Virus record (IMG/VR): IMGVR_UViG_3300046836_000593
Location: 1-27,327 of that record
Source of the DNA: a virus
Direction: 5' to 3' (one strand)
DNA length: 27,327 nucleotides
The notes under the pieces were generated by a model. That model made no database searches. It saw only the letters and a program-made list of their open reading frames with translations, and was not told the origin of the DNA. Below are positions 14,735-22,879 of this stretch, piece by piece. Position 1 is the stretch's first letter, and each line of letters opens with the position of its first letter. A program made the translations under genes and the position numbers.

Positions 14735-15190
14735 ATGCTGGGAACCTGTAACCTGCTCGAAATTGCGGAGGTCCGCAAAATCGATAACGGCCACGTCGCC
14801 GGAACCTCGACGATTACCCCGACTTCGATCGACATGCTGGGGTATGACGCGATCCAGGTCATTTGCGACCTCGGGACCGTGACCGACGGCTCGGTCATGG
14901 ATCTGAAGCTGCAGCAGGGGGCCGCCTCCAACGGTTCCGACGCGGCCGACATGAAAGACCCTGCCGGCAACGTGATTCATGCCGGGTTCACCGGGGCGAC
15001 CAGCTCGAACACGGTCATCGCGGTTGACGCGACGAAGCCCAGCAAACGCTATGTGACCGTTGTCTTCGCACGCGCGACGCAGAACGCCGTGATCAACACC
15101 ATGATCGCGATTCTGTATCGCTCGTCCAATGCCCTGCCGGTCACTCAAGGCGCGACGGTCCTGGCGAGCAAGTTCGCTCCCGCGGCCTAG
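14735..15190 (+). CDS. Decoration-like beta-rich virion protein
   Basis: 151 aa, start ATG 14735 after GGGGAAAAAA. Predicted all-beta with Gly, Thr, Val and Asp-rich loops, and the block VMDLKLQQGAASNGSDAADM, which resembles the VKVQ block of the protein at 6141-6587 and the jelly-roll small structural proteins that follow capsid genes. Position directly after the major capsid gene fits a head decoration or stabilising protein. No enzymatic motif. The family is not recognised, so this is by context and composition. Confidence 0.55.
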   Translation: MLGTCNLLEIAEVRKIDNGHVAGTSTITPTSIDMLGYDAIQVICDLGTVTDGSVMDLKLQQGAASNGSDAADMKDPAGNVIHAGFTGATSSNTVIAVDATKPSKRYVTVVFARATQNAVINTMIAILYRSSNALPVTQGATVLASKFAPAA

Positions 15191-15247
15191 TCCGCCGGCT
15201 TCGGGCCCTGATGCCCGCAACTGTCAACTGAAAACCGAGAGCGAACA

Positions 15248-15736
15248 ATGGCCATCGACCCGAATGTCGACATTCTGAACCAGAAGCTCCAAGGGGGAGC
15301 AGACTGGGAAGTCGGCGGCGTCCTGAATATCGACAATGCGGCGGGCGGCTCGTTGCAGTTCGACGGCGTGCACACGCCGACGAAGGCCACGATCACCCCG
15401 GCTGCCGGTTCGGCGAACCAGTGCAACGTCACGATCCAACTGGCGGACGGCGCGGGAAATATCGGGCCGGCCGTTCTCGATGTCTACCTCTCTGATGCCG
15501 CTGCCGGGGGTGCCCTTACGGCCACGTCAGCCAGCGGAACTGTCGCCGCGGGCGCCACCGGAACCGACCTCGTTGCAATGACCGCGAAAAAGGCGATCCG
15601 CGTCCTCACTAATGCGACCGGAAGTTACACACTGCAGATCAATGACACCGCGAAAACGCTATTCGTCGTCTGCATCATGCTCCCCAACGGGAGGCATATC
15701 GCCGCGCCGGCGCTCGTCGTGGGCAACTACGGCTAA
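15248..15736 (+). CDS. Beta-rich structural protein, decoration or fibre-like
   Basis: 162 aa beginning MAIDPNVDILNQKLQGGADW. An N-terminal short anchor is followed by a compact beta domain with alternating Val/Thr strands (AGNIGPAVLDVYLSDAAAGG, TGSYTLQINDTAKTLFVVCIML). This pattern is common in Thr/Gly-rich phage head-fibre or decoration proteins. It lies between another decoration-like gene and the head-tail connector, so a virion surface protein is most likely. Not matched to a named family. Confidence 0.55.
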   Translation: MAIDPNVDILNQKLQGGADWEVGGVLNIDNAAGGSLQFDGVHTPTKATITPAAGSANQCNVTIQLADGAGNIGPAVLDVYLSDAAAGGALTATSASGTVAAGATGTDLVAMTAKKAIRVLTNATGSYTLQINDTAKTLFVVCIMLPNGRHIAAPALVVGNYG

Positions 15737-15777
15737 CGGATTTCCGAAATCCCTGCGTCAAAAACGACCGGGCCGAA

Positions 15778-16446
15778 ATGCTTTTCCACGAAATCCCCTG
15801 GTCGATCAAAGAGATCGCCGGCCAGAGTTACGTCGAACCGGTGACCGTCGACGAGCTCAAGCTGCAATGCCGCATCGACGGGCCCGACGAAGAGCTGCTG
15901 CTGGCCGACCTGGGGAAGGCGGCCCGGGAGCTCGTCGAGCATGACTGCCGGCGGGCGCTCATACAAAGACAATTCAAACTCGTCGCCGATCAGTTCCCCT
16001 ATTGGGGACAACTCGATCGGCAGTCCATCGAACGCACCAGCCAGGCGACTGGCGTTTTCTACGGCGGCGGAATTCTCGTCCGCCGCTGCCCGGTCGTCTC
16101 GGTCGACGTCTTTTCATACATCGATACCACGGGAGCTTTGCAGACGCTGGCCTCGGATGGAAGCGCCTACATTACCGACGTGATCAGCGAGCCGGGGCGG
16201 ATTTACCCGGCTTATGGCATTGCATGGCCGATCAGCCGCTGGCAGAACAACGCCCTGCAGATCACCTTCACGGCCGGATATGGAACGACGGTAAGTACGG
16301 TTCCATCGCGTGCCAGAAATGCGATCAAGATGCTGGCGAGCCATTGGTACTGGCATCGGGAAAGCGTCGGCATCGTCGGCGACGAAATCGCCCAGGGCTA
16401 TCAGGCCTGCGTCAATTCGCTCCGCTGGTCGGGAAGTCCGCTGTGA
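15778..16446 (+). CDS. Head-tail connector, gp6-like
   Basis: 222 aa. The helical N-terminal half is diagnostic of gp6/phiE125 gp8-like connectors: VEPVTVDELKLQCRIDGPDEELLLADLGKAARELVEHDCRRALIQRQF, followed by beta-rich middle sequence (VVSVDVFSYIDTTGAL) and a C-terminal helix typical for the family (RNAIKMLASHWYWHRESVG). Such proteins form a ring below the portal and prepare the tail attachment site. It starts at ATG 15778 shortly after the previous gene and is followed by the adaptor with a 3-base gap. Confidence 0.85.
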   Translation: MLFHEIPWSIKEIAGQSYVEPVTVDELKLQCRIDGPDEELLLADLGKAARELVEHDCRRALIQRQFKLVADQFPYWGQLDRQSIERTSQATGVFYGGGILVRRCPVVSVDVFSYIDTTGALQTLASDGSAYITDVISEPGRIYPAYGIAWPISRWQNNALQITFTAGYGTTVSTVPSRARNAIKMLASHWYWHRESVGIVGDEIAQGYQACVNSLRWSGSPL

Positions 16447-16449
16447 CAA

Positions 16450-16806
16450 ATGGACGCAAAACCTTACATCGGCCACGGCGCGGGGGAATACAACAACCGC
16501 GTCGCGATTGAAATCAACAATGGAACGGCCGACGCCAGCGGCCAGAAGAAAGCCAACTGGAACACGTTCGTTTACCGCTGGGCCAAGATCGTCCCGCGGA
16601 CCGGCCGCGAAAGCTGGCAGTTTAAGCAGATCCGATCCGAGATCGATTACCTCGTTTATCTGCGGAACGACAGCGACACGCGGACGCTACGGGCTTCGAT
16701 GCATCGAATCAACTTCGGCGGACTGTTTCTGAACATTGAAGCGATCTACGACGTCGATACCCGCCGCGTCGAATTCGTCCTGCATTGTCTGAATCCGCCG
16801 CCGTGA
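16450..16806 (+). CDS. Head-tail adaptor (head closure) protein
   Basis: 118 aa, beta-barrel pattern of SPP1 gp16-like head closure proteins: RVAIEINNGTADASGQKKANWNTFVYRWAKIVPRTGRE near the N-terminus (typical 'xxGQxxxxWxxxxxxWAxI' order) and later a DYLVYLRNDSD strand and INFGGLFLNIEAIYDVD (the 'xxFxGxxxxIxxIxDVD' motif). It seals the portal channel after packaging and links to the tail. The gene follows the gp6-like gene by 3 bases and precedes the gp10-like gene by 4. Confidence 0.85.
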   Translation: MDAKPYIGHGAGEYNNRVAIEINNGTADASGQKKANWNTFVYRWAKIVPRTGRESWQFKQIRSEIDYLVYLRNDSDTRTLRASMHRINFGGLFLNIEAIYDVDTRRVEFVLHCLNPPP

Positions 16807-16810
16807 CGAC

Positions 16811-17374
16811 ATGCGTAGACCGCTTCTATTTGTTACCGGAAATGAAGAACTCGATGCCAATCTCCGCGAGCTGGCAGGGCCCGCGGCGACAAGGATTTCC
16901 AAGGGGGCTCTTTCGGCCGGCGTCAAAGTTCTGGCCGCCGCCCAGCGAGCTAAAGCGCCTGTCGGAAAAACAGGAAACCTGAAGGCCGACATTGGTTCGC
17001 GAAATATCAAGGGCGCGTCGTCGCGAGGATTTACCGGGAAGGCCGGAATCGGCGTCGGTAAAAAGCGCGTCGGAACCTTGGTCAATCGCGGTTCGAATTT
17101 CAAGGCGACGGCCGGCATTACGACGGCCAGGCACGGGCACCTCGTCGGCCTGGGCACGAAGATGCGGACCCGAAAAAAGGTCGGCGGAAAGTTCGCCGGA
17201 GCGCAGAATAAATCAACCGGAAAGATGCCGGCGAACCCTTTTATTCGGACGGCTTCGCAACAGGCGCGGGGGGCCGTGATAAATGCCATGCGTGAGAAGA
17301 TTCGCCAGGGAGTCGCTCGCGAGGTGAATAAGCTTTCAAGAAAGGCCGGCGCGGGAGCTCCGGGAATTTACTAA
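16811..17374 (+). CDS. HK97 gp10-like neck/tail-joining protein
   Basis: 187 aa, highly basic. The family block RISKGALSAGVKVLAAAQRAKAPVGKTGNLKADI is clear (AxxxxxxAPVxTGxLxxSI in most members), followed by a beta region with HGHLVGLGTK, and the typical MPANPFIRTASQQARGAVINAM, where most read 'xPANPFLRPAxxxxxxxxxxxx'. Members lie in the neck between head closure and tail terminator. The C-terminus is Lys/Arg-rich. It ends one base before the next ATG. Confidence 0.88.
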   Translation: MRRPLLFVTGNEELDANLRELAGPAATRISKGALSAGVKVLAAAQRAKAPVGKTGNLKADIGSRNIKGASSRGFTGKAGIGVGKKRVGTLVNRGSNFKATAGITTARHGHLVGLGTKMRTRKKVGGKFAGAQNKSTGKMPANPFIRTASQQARGAVINAMREKIRQGVAREVNKLSRKAGAGAPGIY

Positions 17375-17836
17375 ATGCCGATCGCGGCTTCGCTCGAGCA
17401 TGTCCTGCATGACCTGATCGCCGGTCTCGCTGCATTCGCGGCGCTGGCCCCCGTCCCGGTCATCAGACCTTATAAGCTGGCCGAAACCGATTTCGTCAAA
17501 AGCACCGGCGCCCGCGCGGTGATCATCGAATCACCCGAGGAAGATCACGAGGTTTCTCTGGATGGCCTGGGCGGCGGAGTTTCTGCCCAGGCAACCGTCG
17601 AAGCGGTTTCGGAAGTGTTCGAGGACGCATGGCTGATCGCCGAAACGATGCGACTCAATGGGACGTCCCCAGGAACCGGCCTCGCCGGTTATTCCGGAAC
17701 CGTCGCCGGACTGACGATTCAACGGATCACAGTCGACAGAACGATGAAGGGATTCGCCCCCTACGAAGACGGATCCGATGAAGGTTTTTACTACGTGCGC
17801 TTTCAACTGACCGTCGACTACAGCGAAGCCAACTGA
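17375..17836 (+). CDS. Tail terminator-like protein
   Basis: 153 aa. Opening helices (LEHVLHDLIAGLAAFAAL) and then strands with VIIESPEEDHEVSLDGLGGG, a helix with SEVFEDAWLIAETMRLNGT and a final strand (FYYVRFQLTVDY). This alpha-beta layout and position between the gp10-like gene and the tail tube gene match tail terminator/completion proteins (gpU, DUF3168-like). They cap the tube once its length is set. No diagnostic motif exists, so the call rests on order and fold pattern. It follows without gap. Confidence 0.68.
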   Translation: MPIAASLEHVLHDLIAGLAAFAALAPVPVIRPYKLAETDFVKSTGARAVIIESPEEDHEVSLDGLGGGVSAQATVEAVSEVFEDAWLIAETMRLNGTSPGTGLAGYSGTVAGLTIQRITVDRTMKGFAPYEDGSDEGFYYVRFQLTVDYSEAN

Positions 17837-17848
17837 GGATCTATTCCG

Positions 17849-18265
17849 ATGGCCGTGAAATATACGAGTAAGGGAACGTCGCTCAAGCTAAGCATTTCTG
17901 CGGTCTATACCGTAGTTCCCTGCATTGATTCACTGAATGCCCCGCCGGTCAAGCCCCAGACCACGGACACGACCGCTCTTGATTCGGCCGTCGGGATGGA
18001 GCACAAGCCGACCGGATATTCCGATGGCGGGACCTGCACCGGATCAGCCTTCACCGATCCCCAGGACACGGTCCACAAGGCACTCCTGGCGCTGCTCGCG
18101 GCACCTGTCATTTCGCTGTGGCGGATTACCTGGTCCGATACCGGCGTCACGGTCTGGAGCTTCAGCGGAACGCTTACCGACTTTGGCGGATTCTCGGCCA
18201 AGGTGGGGGAGTTTCTTAAAACCAATTTCGAAATCACGCTCGATGGGATCGTGACCTATCCGTAA
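17849..18265 (+). CDS. Major tail tube protein
   Basis: 138 aa. Small, predicted beta-sandwich protein with short N-terminal MAVKYTSKGTSLKLSI, a loop rich in Thr and Pro (PPVKPQTTDTTALDS) and C-terminal strands FSAKVGEFLKTNFEITLDGIVTY. The phrase 'xxxxxFxITLDGxV' close to the end is typical of tube proteins. Between tail terminator and chaperone genes only the tube is expected, so the call is strong by synteny; the sequence itself is short. It would form hexameric rings around the tape measure. Confidence 0.78.
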   Translation: MAVKYTSKGTSLKLSISAVYTVVPCIDSLNAPPVKPQTTDTTALDSAVGMEHKPTGYSDGGTCTGSAFTDPQDTVHKALLALLAAPVISLWRITWSDTGVTVWSFSGTLTDFGGFSAKVGEFLKTNFEITLDGIVTYP

Positions 18266-18283
18266 TGAGGCTCGAGGCCTGAT

Positions 18284-18712
18284 ATGCTCTGTAAATTGAT
18301 CATCGACAGCGAGGGGCCGAATCCCGATTATTGCCCCCCCAACCCGGCCATCGACGCGGCGGCGTTCCATGCTTACAACGTTCCCCCGGACGTGATCGTT
18401 CCGGCCGGCACGATTTTGACGCCGGACGGAACGGGCCTCGATTGGGTACATTGCTTCCCGCATAGTGGGGCATTCATCGATCTGAAATCTGGCCGTCCGG
18501 TTCGCGGTCCGGATGGCCTCGTTTTGGCCGAGCCGGCCGACGAAGAATGCCGCGCCGCCGTCGAAAAGAATCTCGTTGGCTGGGGCGCGGCTCGCCGGAT
18601 GAATCCCGTCCAGGCCCGCGCCGCGCTCGACAAGGCAGTCGCGGCGACAAAGGCCCTTCAAGCCAGGAACGAAGCCGCCGCCGCACAAACGGAGAGTGCC
18701 ACCAAAGCATGA
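18284..18712 (+). CDS. Hypothetical protein between tail tube and chaperone
   Basis: 142 aa. The N-terminal part (MLCKLIIDSEGPNPDYCPPN) is Pro/Cys-containing, the centre has an Asp/Gly-rich beta region (GTILTPDGTGLDWVHCF), and the C-terminus is a long Ala-rich helix (ARAALDKAVAATKALQARNEAAAAQTE). The gene ends in an ATGA overlap with the chaperone gene. Such small proteins next to the tail tube are often minor tail components. Function unknown, not recognised. Confidence 0.65.
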   Translation: MLCKLIIDSEGPNPDYCPPNPAIDAAAFHAYNVPPDVIVPAGTILTPDGTGLDWVHCFPHSGAFIDLKSGRPVRGPDGLVLAEPADEECRAAVEKNLVGWGAARRMNPVQARAALDKAVAATKALQARNEAAAAQTESATKA

Positions 18713-19101
18713 CAATCGCAAGCCGTGCCGACCTCCTGGCCCCGTCGAAGCGCCGCTTCGGCGAGGGCATCCTGCCGATTTCCGGAATGGCGGTTCGCTT
18801 CCGCTCGCTTTCCGAAGCGGAGTATTCGGCCTTTGAAATGGAGCGGATGCGCCAGGATGACGATGGGAGGATGGTCACCGAGGCCGAGCCGCTGCGAACG
18901 ACGCGGGCCCGGCTCGCCGTCCTTTGCCTCTGCGACGAAAGCGGGGCGCCCGTCCTGGGGTCCGCCGATGTCGAGGGCCTCGCCGAATCTATCGACCTGG
19001 CGGATTCGCTGTTTCTCTTCGGCCGCCTGCAGGAGCATTGCGGCCTCTTGGGAAACGCCCAGCAGCTCGCCGCGCAGCTTGAGGCCGCCAAAAAAAACTA
19101 G
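18709..19101 (+). CDS. Tail assembly chaperone, short (G-like) form
   Basis: 130 aa. The N-terminal strands (GILPISGMAVRFRSLSEAEYSAFEMERM) and the RARLAVLCLCDESGAPVLGSADVEGLAESID block are typical of gpG-like chaperones, which coat the tape measure and recruit tube subunits. Reading frame ends at TAG 19099-19101, immediately after the slippery A AAA AAC at 19092-19098. Ribosomes slipping there continue in the -1 frame to make the longer GT-like product. Overlaps the previous gene by ATGA. Strong call by position and by the frameshift. Confidence 0.87.
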   Translation: MTIASRADLLAPSKRRFGEGILPISGMAVRFRSLSEAEYSAFEMERMRQDDDGRMVTEAEPLRTTRARLAVLCLCDESGAPVLGSADVEGLAESIDLADSLFLFGRLQEHCGLLGNAQQLAAQLEAAKKN

Positions 19102-19433
19102 CGGAAAACCCGCGGCGGCGATTCGCCTTTAAGCTCGCGGCGAAAATGGGCCGGCTCGACGTCGACGCCATGCTCGCCGAGATGACTCGCCGCGAGTTCG
19201 ACGAATGGATCTTGAGCGATGAGCTGGACGGGACGGTCTCGGGAATCGATCGCCTGACGTGGACTGTCGCGAATGGCGCGATGGCGATTTGTGCCGGCAA
19301 TAAGTTTCCCGTTGAGGCCGCGGCCTTGATTCCAGGCCAGCATGACGCCGGCGCTTCCTCCGGCCAATCCATCGAAGAGCAGAAAGCGGCCTGCTATGCG
19401 ATTGCCGCCCGACAAAACGCCAGCCTGAGATGA
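18709..19433 (+). CDS. Tail assembly chaperone GT-like fusion by -1 frameshift
   Basis: The 130 codons of the short form continue after AAC (19096-19098) by slipping one base back, with the next codon CTA at 19098-19100, and run for 111 more residues to TGA 19431-19433, giving 241 aa. The second part opens LAENPRRRFAFKLAAKMG and has VDAMLAEMTRREFDEWI, a pattern well known from gpT parts of other phages (FxxxxAxxxGxxxxxLLxxMTxxExxEW). Without the slip, this part would have only an ATG at 19146 and no ribosome site. Downstream stems GCGG/CCGC and GGCG/CGCC (19102-19127) may stimulate the shift. It precedes the tape measure gene, as usual. Confidence 0.87.
19092..19098 (+). promoter_or_regulatory. 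Programmed -1 ribosomal frameshift site
   Basis: The heptamer A AAA AAC is in the correct phase for codons AAA AAC of the short form, two codons before its stop. It is one of the strongest bacterial slippery sequences. It is part of an eight-A run (19090-19097) and is followed within a few bases by short GC-rich hairpins. Confidence 0.88.
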
Positions 19434-19437
19434 TGCG

Positions 19438-20688
19438 ATGCGCAGCCCCGGCGATCTGGTAACAGTCCTTTCGCTCGAAGATTTCGAGTTCCGGACCGGG
19501 CTGCGCCAATCCGCCCAGGAAACGAAGCAATTCGCGACCGACGTCACGAAGTCGGGAAATTCAGCCGCCGCCGGCATGGGCCGCGCCGTGGGGCAGATGG
19601 GGTTCGCCCTGCAGGACTTTTCCAGCGTCCTCAGCATGGGGGGCAAGAACGCGCTGGGAAGAGCCCTGATGTCGACGATGAACAACGTCCAGATGCTGGG
19701 CATGGCGTTTGGCCCGTGGGGCATGGCGATTACGGCCGTCGGCGGCGCTCTCGGCGCGACCCTGCTTCCCAAGCTGCTCGAGGGGGAAACCGCCTTTGAA
19801 CAGATCGCCAGTGCGACGGCCGAGGCCACGTCCCGGCTCGAGGATTACATATCGCACGGAAAAGAAATGATCCGCTTCCAGAGCGAGCTCGCCAACTTGG
19901 AAGGCCCGGGCCAGGTCAAAACCAAACGGGACGCGCTCGAAACCCGACAAAAGGAAATGGAGCTGGAGGGGGAGCAATTCACGAAACAGGCCGGCAATAT
20001 CCGCCGGCAGATGGCTGAACTGCAAAAGATTGCCGACGAGACGGCCCCTAAAGACGGGATTATGAAATGGCTCTTCAGTCCCGCGAAAAGTGGAGTGCGG
20101 GCCCTGGAGCTCGATCCGGCGATCGAGGCCCTGAATAAGCAGCTCGAGGCGGTCACGAAAAAATCGATCGAAGCGGGAAGAGCGCTGAATCAGATCGGCA
20201 AGCAAAAGGAAATGCTGAAAGACGTCGAACCCACCGTCAGCGGCAATGAGATCTCCAAATTCGATCTGGAGCTCCAGGAAAAAGACAATGCCCGGCTGCA
20301 GGCGATCAGGGATCATTCCAGCAATCCGGCGATGAAGCGGGCCAAATTGGGACTCGATCTGCAGGATCTGATGGACGTCGGCAAACGAAATCCGAACATG
20401 GCCGGCCTCGCCAGCCAGGGCATGGAAGATCTCTTCACGCAGTTCGCCGCGTCGTCGCATCAGACGCGCGGATCGCGCCTGTCCCCCGCCGCCCTCAGGG
20501 GATCGTCCGAGGCGATTTCGGCGATCAATCGCGCGTCGCAGGGCGCGACGATGGACCCGCAGAAACAGGAACTGCTGGAAGTCCGAAAGCTGGTTGACCT
20601 GGCCCGGCAGCAACTAGCAGAGCAGACGCGCTCCCGGCAGAACGCGAACGCGGTTATACCGGTCGCCCTGAATGGCGGAGGGCCATAG
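19438..20688 (+). CDS. Tail tape measure protein, unusually short
   Basis: 416 aa. N-terminal helices with LSLEDFEFRTGLRQSAQETKQF, an Ala/Gly/Met-rich hydrophobic region (about 45-115, including GFALQDFSSVL and MAITAVGGALGATLLPKLL), then a long charged helical region with many Lys/Glu/Gln heptads to about 400. This is the anatomy of a tape measure, which fixes tail length and is expelled into the host. At about 1.5 Å per residue it would give a tail near 60 nm, short for a siphovirus. Position directly after the chaperone pair makes the call secure. The start used is ATG 19438; ATG 19430 and 19433 nearby are in other frames. Confidence 0.83.
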   Translation: MRSPGDLVTVLSLEDFEFRTGLRQSAQETKQFATDVTKSGNSAAAGMGRAVGQMGFALQDFSSVLSMGGKNALGRALMSTMNNVQMLGMAFGPWGMAITAVGGALGATLLPKLLEGETAFEQIASATAEATSRLEDYISHGKEMIRFQSELANLEGPGQVKTKRDALETRQKEMELEGEQFTKQAGNIRRQMAELQKIADETAPKDGIMKWLFSPAKSGVRALELDPAIEALNKQLEAVTKKSIEAGRALNQIGKQKEMLKDVEPTVSGNEISKFDLELQEKDNARLQAIRDHSSNPAMKRAKLGLDLQDLMDVGKRNPNMAGLASQGMEDLFTQFAASSHQTRGSRLSPAALRGSSEAISAINRASQGATMDPQKQELLEVRKLVDLARQQLAEQTRSRQNANAVIPVALNGGGP

Positions 20689-20692
20689 AAAA

Positions 20693-21625
20693 ATGGCTGT
20701 CACCCGCATTTCTCCCCTGAGCGGAAAAGAGGCCAATCACAGCGGCGTCCAGAATCGGCGCGCTTCGCGCCGCTGGATCGTTCTCACGAACAACCGTTAC
20801 GACGACGAAATCACCGTTCTGACCTACGGCGCGAACAACGGGTTTTTCCCCGTCCCCTTCGTCAACAATCATCCGACCTGGCCGGGCCTGATCTGCCGCT
20901 CGCTGATCGGCCGCCAGGACGAGATCGCCCCCCTCAAGTGGATTGTCACGGCCGAGTACTCTTCCGAGCCGATCACGCAGGCGACCGTCGCCAGTCAATT
21001 CATTCCGCCGCTGGAGCGCCCCGCGCAGATCCGCATGCGGAAGTCGAAGTATATGAAGCCGCAGGTCAAGGACATCCTGGGCCAGCCCTATATAAACTCC
21101 GTCGGCGATCCGGTAGACCCTCCGATCGAGCTGGCCCGCGGCTATCCGATTTATCAGATTACGAAAAACGTCGCCTATGCCCCGCCGGCCTTTGCCGTTA
21201 ATGGCGATTGCATCAACTCGGTTCCATTCTTCATCGAGAACCAGTTCGTTGATACCTATCAGGCCCGCATTGAAGACTGGGACCGCAGCGAGCTCAAGGA
21301 CGAGACGGACATCAATGGCAACCTCTGGCAGTATTACGTCCTGACCTGGTCGATCGAGTTGAACCTGGTCGAGGTCGACAATCAGGGAGCGCCGACCGGA
21401 TGGCTGGTGGTCTACCTCAATCAGGGCTTGCGCTGCCGACGGTCTCCCGACCGCGTCCACAAATTCAACATCATGGACGACAGCACGCCGCCCCAACCAA
21501 TCACCAGCCCGGCACAGCTCGATCTGAATGGATTTCAGATTACAAATCCGACGTCGGCGACTGCGACCTATATCACTCGCCACGGATATTTCGAGGCCGA
21601 TTTCAACGAGTTTCCCCTGTTCTAA
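20693..21625 (+). CDS. Distal tail / tail tip structural protein
   Basis: 310 aa from ATG 20693, with GGAGGG about ten bases upstream; an ATG at 20672 in the same frame overlaps the tape measure gene. The protein is beta-rich with many Pro, Tyr, Trp and Asn (FFPVPFVNNHPTWPGLICRSL, PVDPPIELARGYPIYQITKNVAYAPPA), without signal peptide or catalytic motif. Its place behind the tape measure is where the distal tail hub is encoded. I do not recognise a Dit or Tal signature; so a tail tip component is inferred from synteny only. Confidence 0.6.
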   Translation: MAVTRISPLSGKEANHSGVQNRRASRRWIVLTNNRYDDEITVLTYGANNGFFPVPFVNNHPTWPGLICRSLIGRQDEIAPLKWIVTAEYSSEPITQATVASQFIPPLERPAQIRMRKSKYMKPQVKDILGQPYINSVGDPVDPPIELARGYPIYQITKNVAYAPPAFAVNGDCINSVPFFIENQFVDTYQARIEDWDRSELKDETDINGNLWQYYVLTWSIELNLVEVDNQGAPTGWLVVYLNQGLRCRRSPDRVHKFNIMDDSTPPQPITSPAQLDLNGFQITNPTSATATYITRHGYFEADFNEFPLF

Positions 21626-21637
21626 AAGGAATGTCCC

Positions 21638-22102
21638 ATGTCAGTCGCCACCTGGTCCGGCGGTAACTTCCAGCTCGGCGCCGGCGCGATCACCGATCAG
21701 ATGGTGAATAGCGGGGCCGCAATCGCCGTCACGAAGCTGCAGCATGCTTACTACAAAATGAACACCTTCGCCCTGAAGATCGGCGATACGCCGGTCACGC
21801 GCGAAGACATCGTGCACGTCGCCAATTCGGCCGGAACGCTGCGCACCTTTCAGGCAATGGTCAACGTCGCGCCAGCCAGCGGCAATATCACGTTTGACCT
21901 CAAGAAAAACGGGTCGACGGTCCTTTCCGCCGTGGTCACGATCGATAACACGATCAGCAATCGGCAGATCGTGATCGGCACAATCTCATCGCCAAATTAT
22001 AACGCGGGCGACGTCTTCTCGATCCTGGCCACAATTTCCAGCCCGACCGGGTCTCAGGGCCCCGCAGCCTGGGCCACGATGAGCGAATCGTCGGCGCCGT
22101 AA
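21638..22102 (+). CDS. Tail-associated beta-sandwich protein
   Basis: 154 aa, Thr/Ser/Ala/Val-rich and all-beta (SGNITFDLKKNGSTVLSAVVTIDN, a typical strand-turn-strand phage fibre pattern). The sequence opens with SVATWSGGNFQLGAGAITDQMVNSGAAIAVTKLQHAY; 'ITDxxVxxxAxIxxxKL' is a familiar motif of phage tail fibre/receptor-binding N-termini, where similar repeats form trimeric shafts. A short tail fibre or receptor-binding accessory is therefore likely. Starts 12 bases after the previous stop. Confidence 0.6.
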   Translation: MSVATWSGGNFQLGAGAITDQMVNSGAAIAVTKLQHAYYKMNTFALKIGDTPVTREDIVHVANSAGTLRTFQAMVNVAPASGNITFDLKKNGSTVLSAVVTIDNTISNRQIVIGTISSPNYNAGDVFSILATISSPTGSQGPAAWATMSESSAP

Positions 22103-22114
22103 CGAGAACGGGCC

Positions 22115-22879
22115 ATGATCTACGGCTTCAATTCTCTGAATGACATCAGGCGCATCGACCGCACGGTCAGTGCGCACGAGCTCACGTCGCCCCCGAAAAC
22201 AGGCGACAGGCCGCAATATCCGCTGCTGAATTTTTATCCGCGGATCGGGTTCTATAACGATAGCGGTTCGACTATTCCCCCCTTTGGCTGCGTCCTGCTC
22301 AAGGGGAGCCAGGCCCAGAAGACAACGACGACCGGCCCCGGCGTGCAGGTCGTCGCCGGACCCGTGCAGGGCATCTGCCCGTCTGTAAAGCAGCCCGATC
22401 GCTTTGGATGCCAGTCCGACGTATTCATTGCCGACGAGGCACTGGGAACCGGCTATCTCAATCAAGCATTCGGCGCCGCGCAGCAGGTCCCGCCATTTGT
22501 CGCACTCTATGACAGTGCCGACGGAACTCCCGCGACCGGCGAGCGCTGGGGTCCACGCTCAGGCACATTCAAGCTCAAGAAAAACACGGGGGGTTTTCTC
22601 GTCATAGGTCCCTACGACACGACAAACCATTATGCATTGGTTCTGCCAGAGTCGATGACGACCGTCCGCGGCAAGATCGCGTCCGACTGTGCACCTGGTG
22701 CGAGCGCGGATTTGACGATCTGGACCGGCGCGATCGGAGCCGAGGCGACGACCAGCCTAGCGATTACCAGCGTCTACAACGACAGCGATTGCACGATCCG
22801 GGCAACTCCGAAATTTGCCACCGCCATTTTTGTCCCGCTGAATTCGGCATGGCTATTCGTCGTGGGGAGAACGGCTTGA
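22115..22879 (+). CDS. Beta-rich late structural protein
   Basis: 254 aa with an N-terminal short helix (MIYGFNSLNDIRRIDRTVSAHEL) followed by several beta repeats (YNDSGSTIPPFGCVLLKG, FLVIGPYDTTNHYALVLP), few charged helices and four cysteines. Composition matches tail-tip or capsid-attached fibres. Domain FYNDSGSTIPPFGCVL looks like a compact beta-hairpin module seen in phage structural proteins. The stop overlaps the proposed TTG start of the next gene. Not recognised as a named family. Confidence 0.6.
   Translation: MIYGFNSLNDIRRIDRTVSAHELTSPPKTGDRPQYPLLNFYPRIGFYNDSGSTIPPFGCVLLKGSQAQKTTTTGPGVQVVAGPVQGICPSVKQPDRFGCQSDVFIADEALGTGYLNQAFGAAQQVPPFVALYDSADGTPATGERWGPRSGTFKLKKNTGGFLVIGPYDTTNHYALVLPESMTTVRGKIASDCAPGASADLTIWTGAIGAEATTSLAITSVYNDSDCTIRATPKFATAIFVPLNSAWLFVVGRTA

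Noticed and set aside
19146-19433. Independent gene starting at ATG 19146
   Set aside because: No ribosome site, and the same frame joins the chaperone at a perfect slippery heptamer in the expected place, so it is the second half of a frameshift product.
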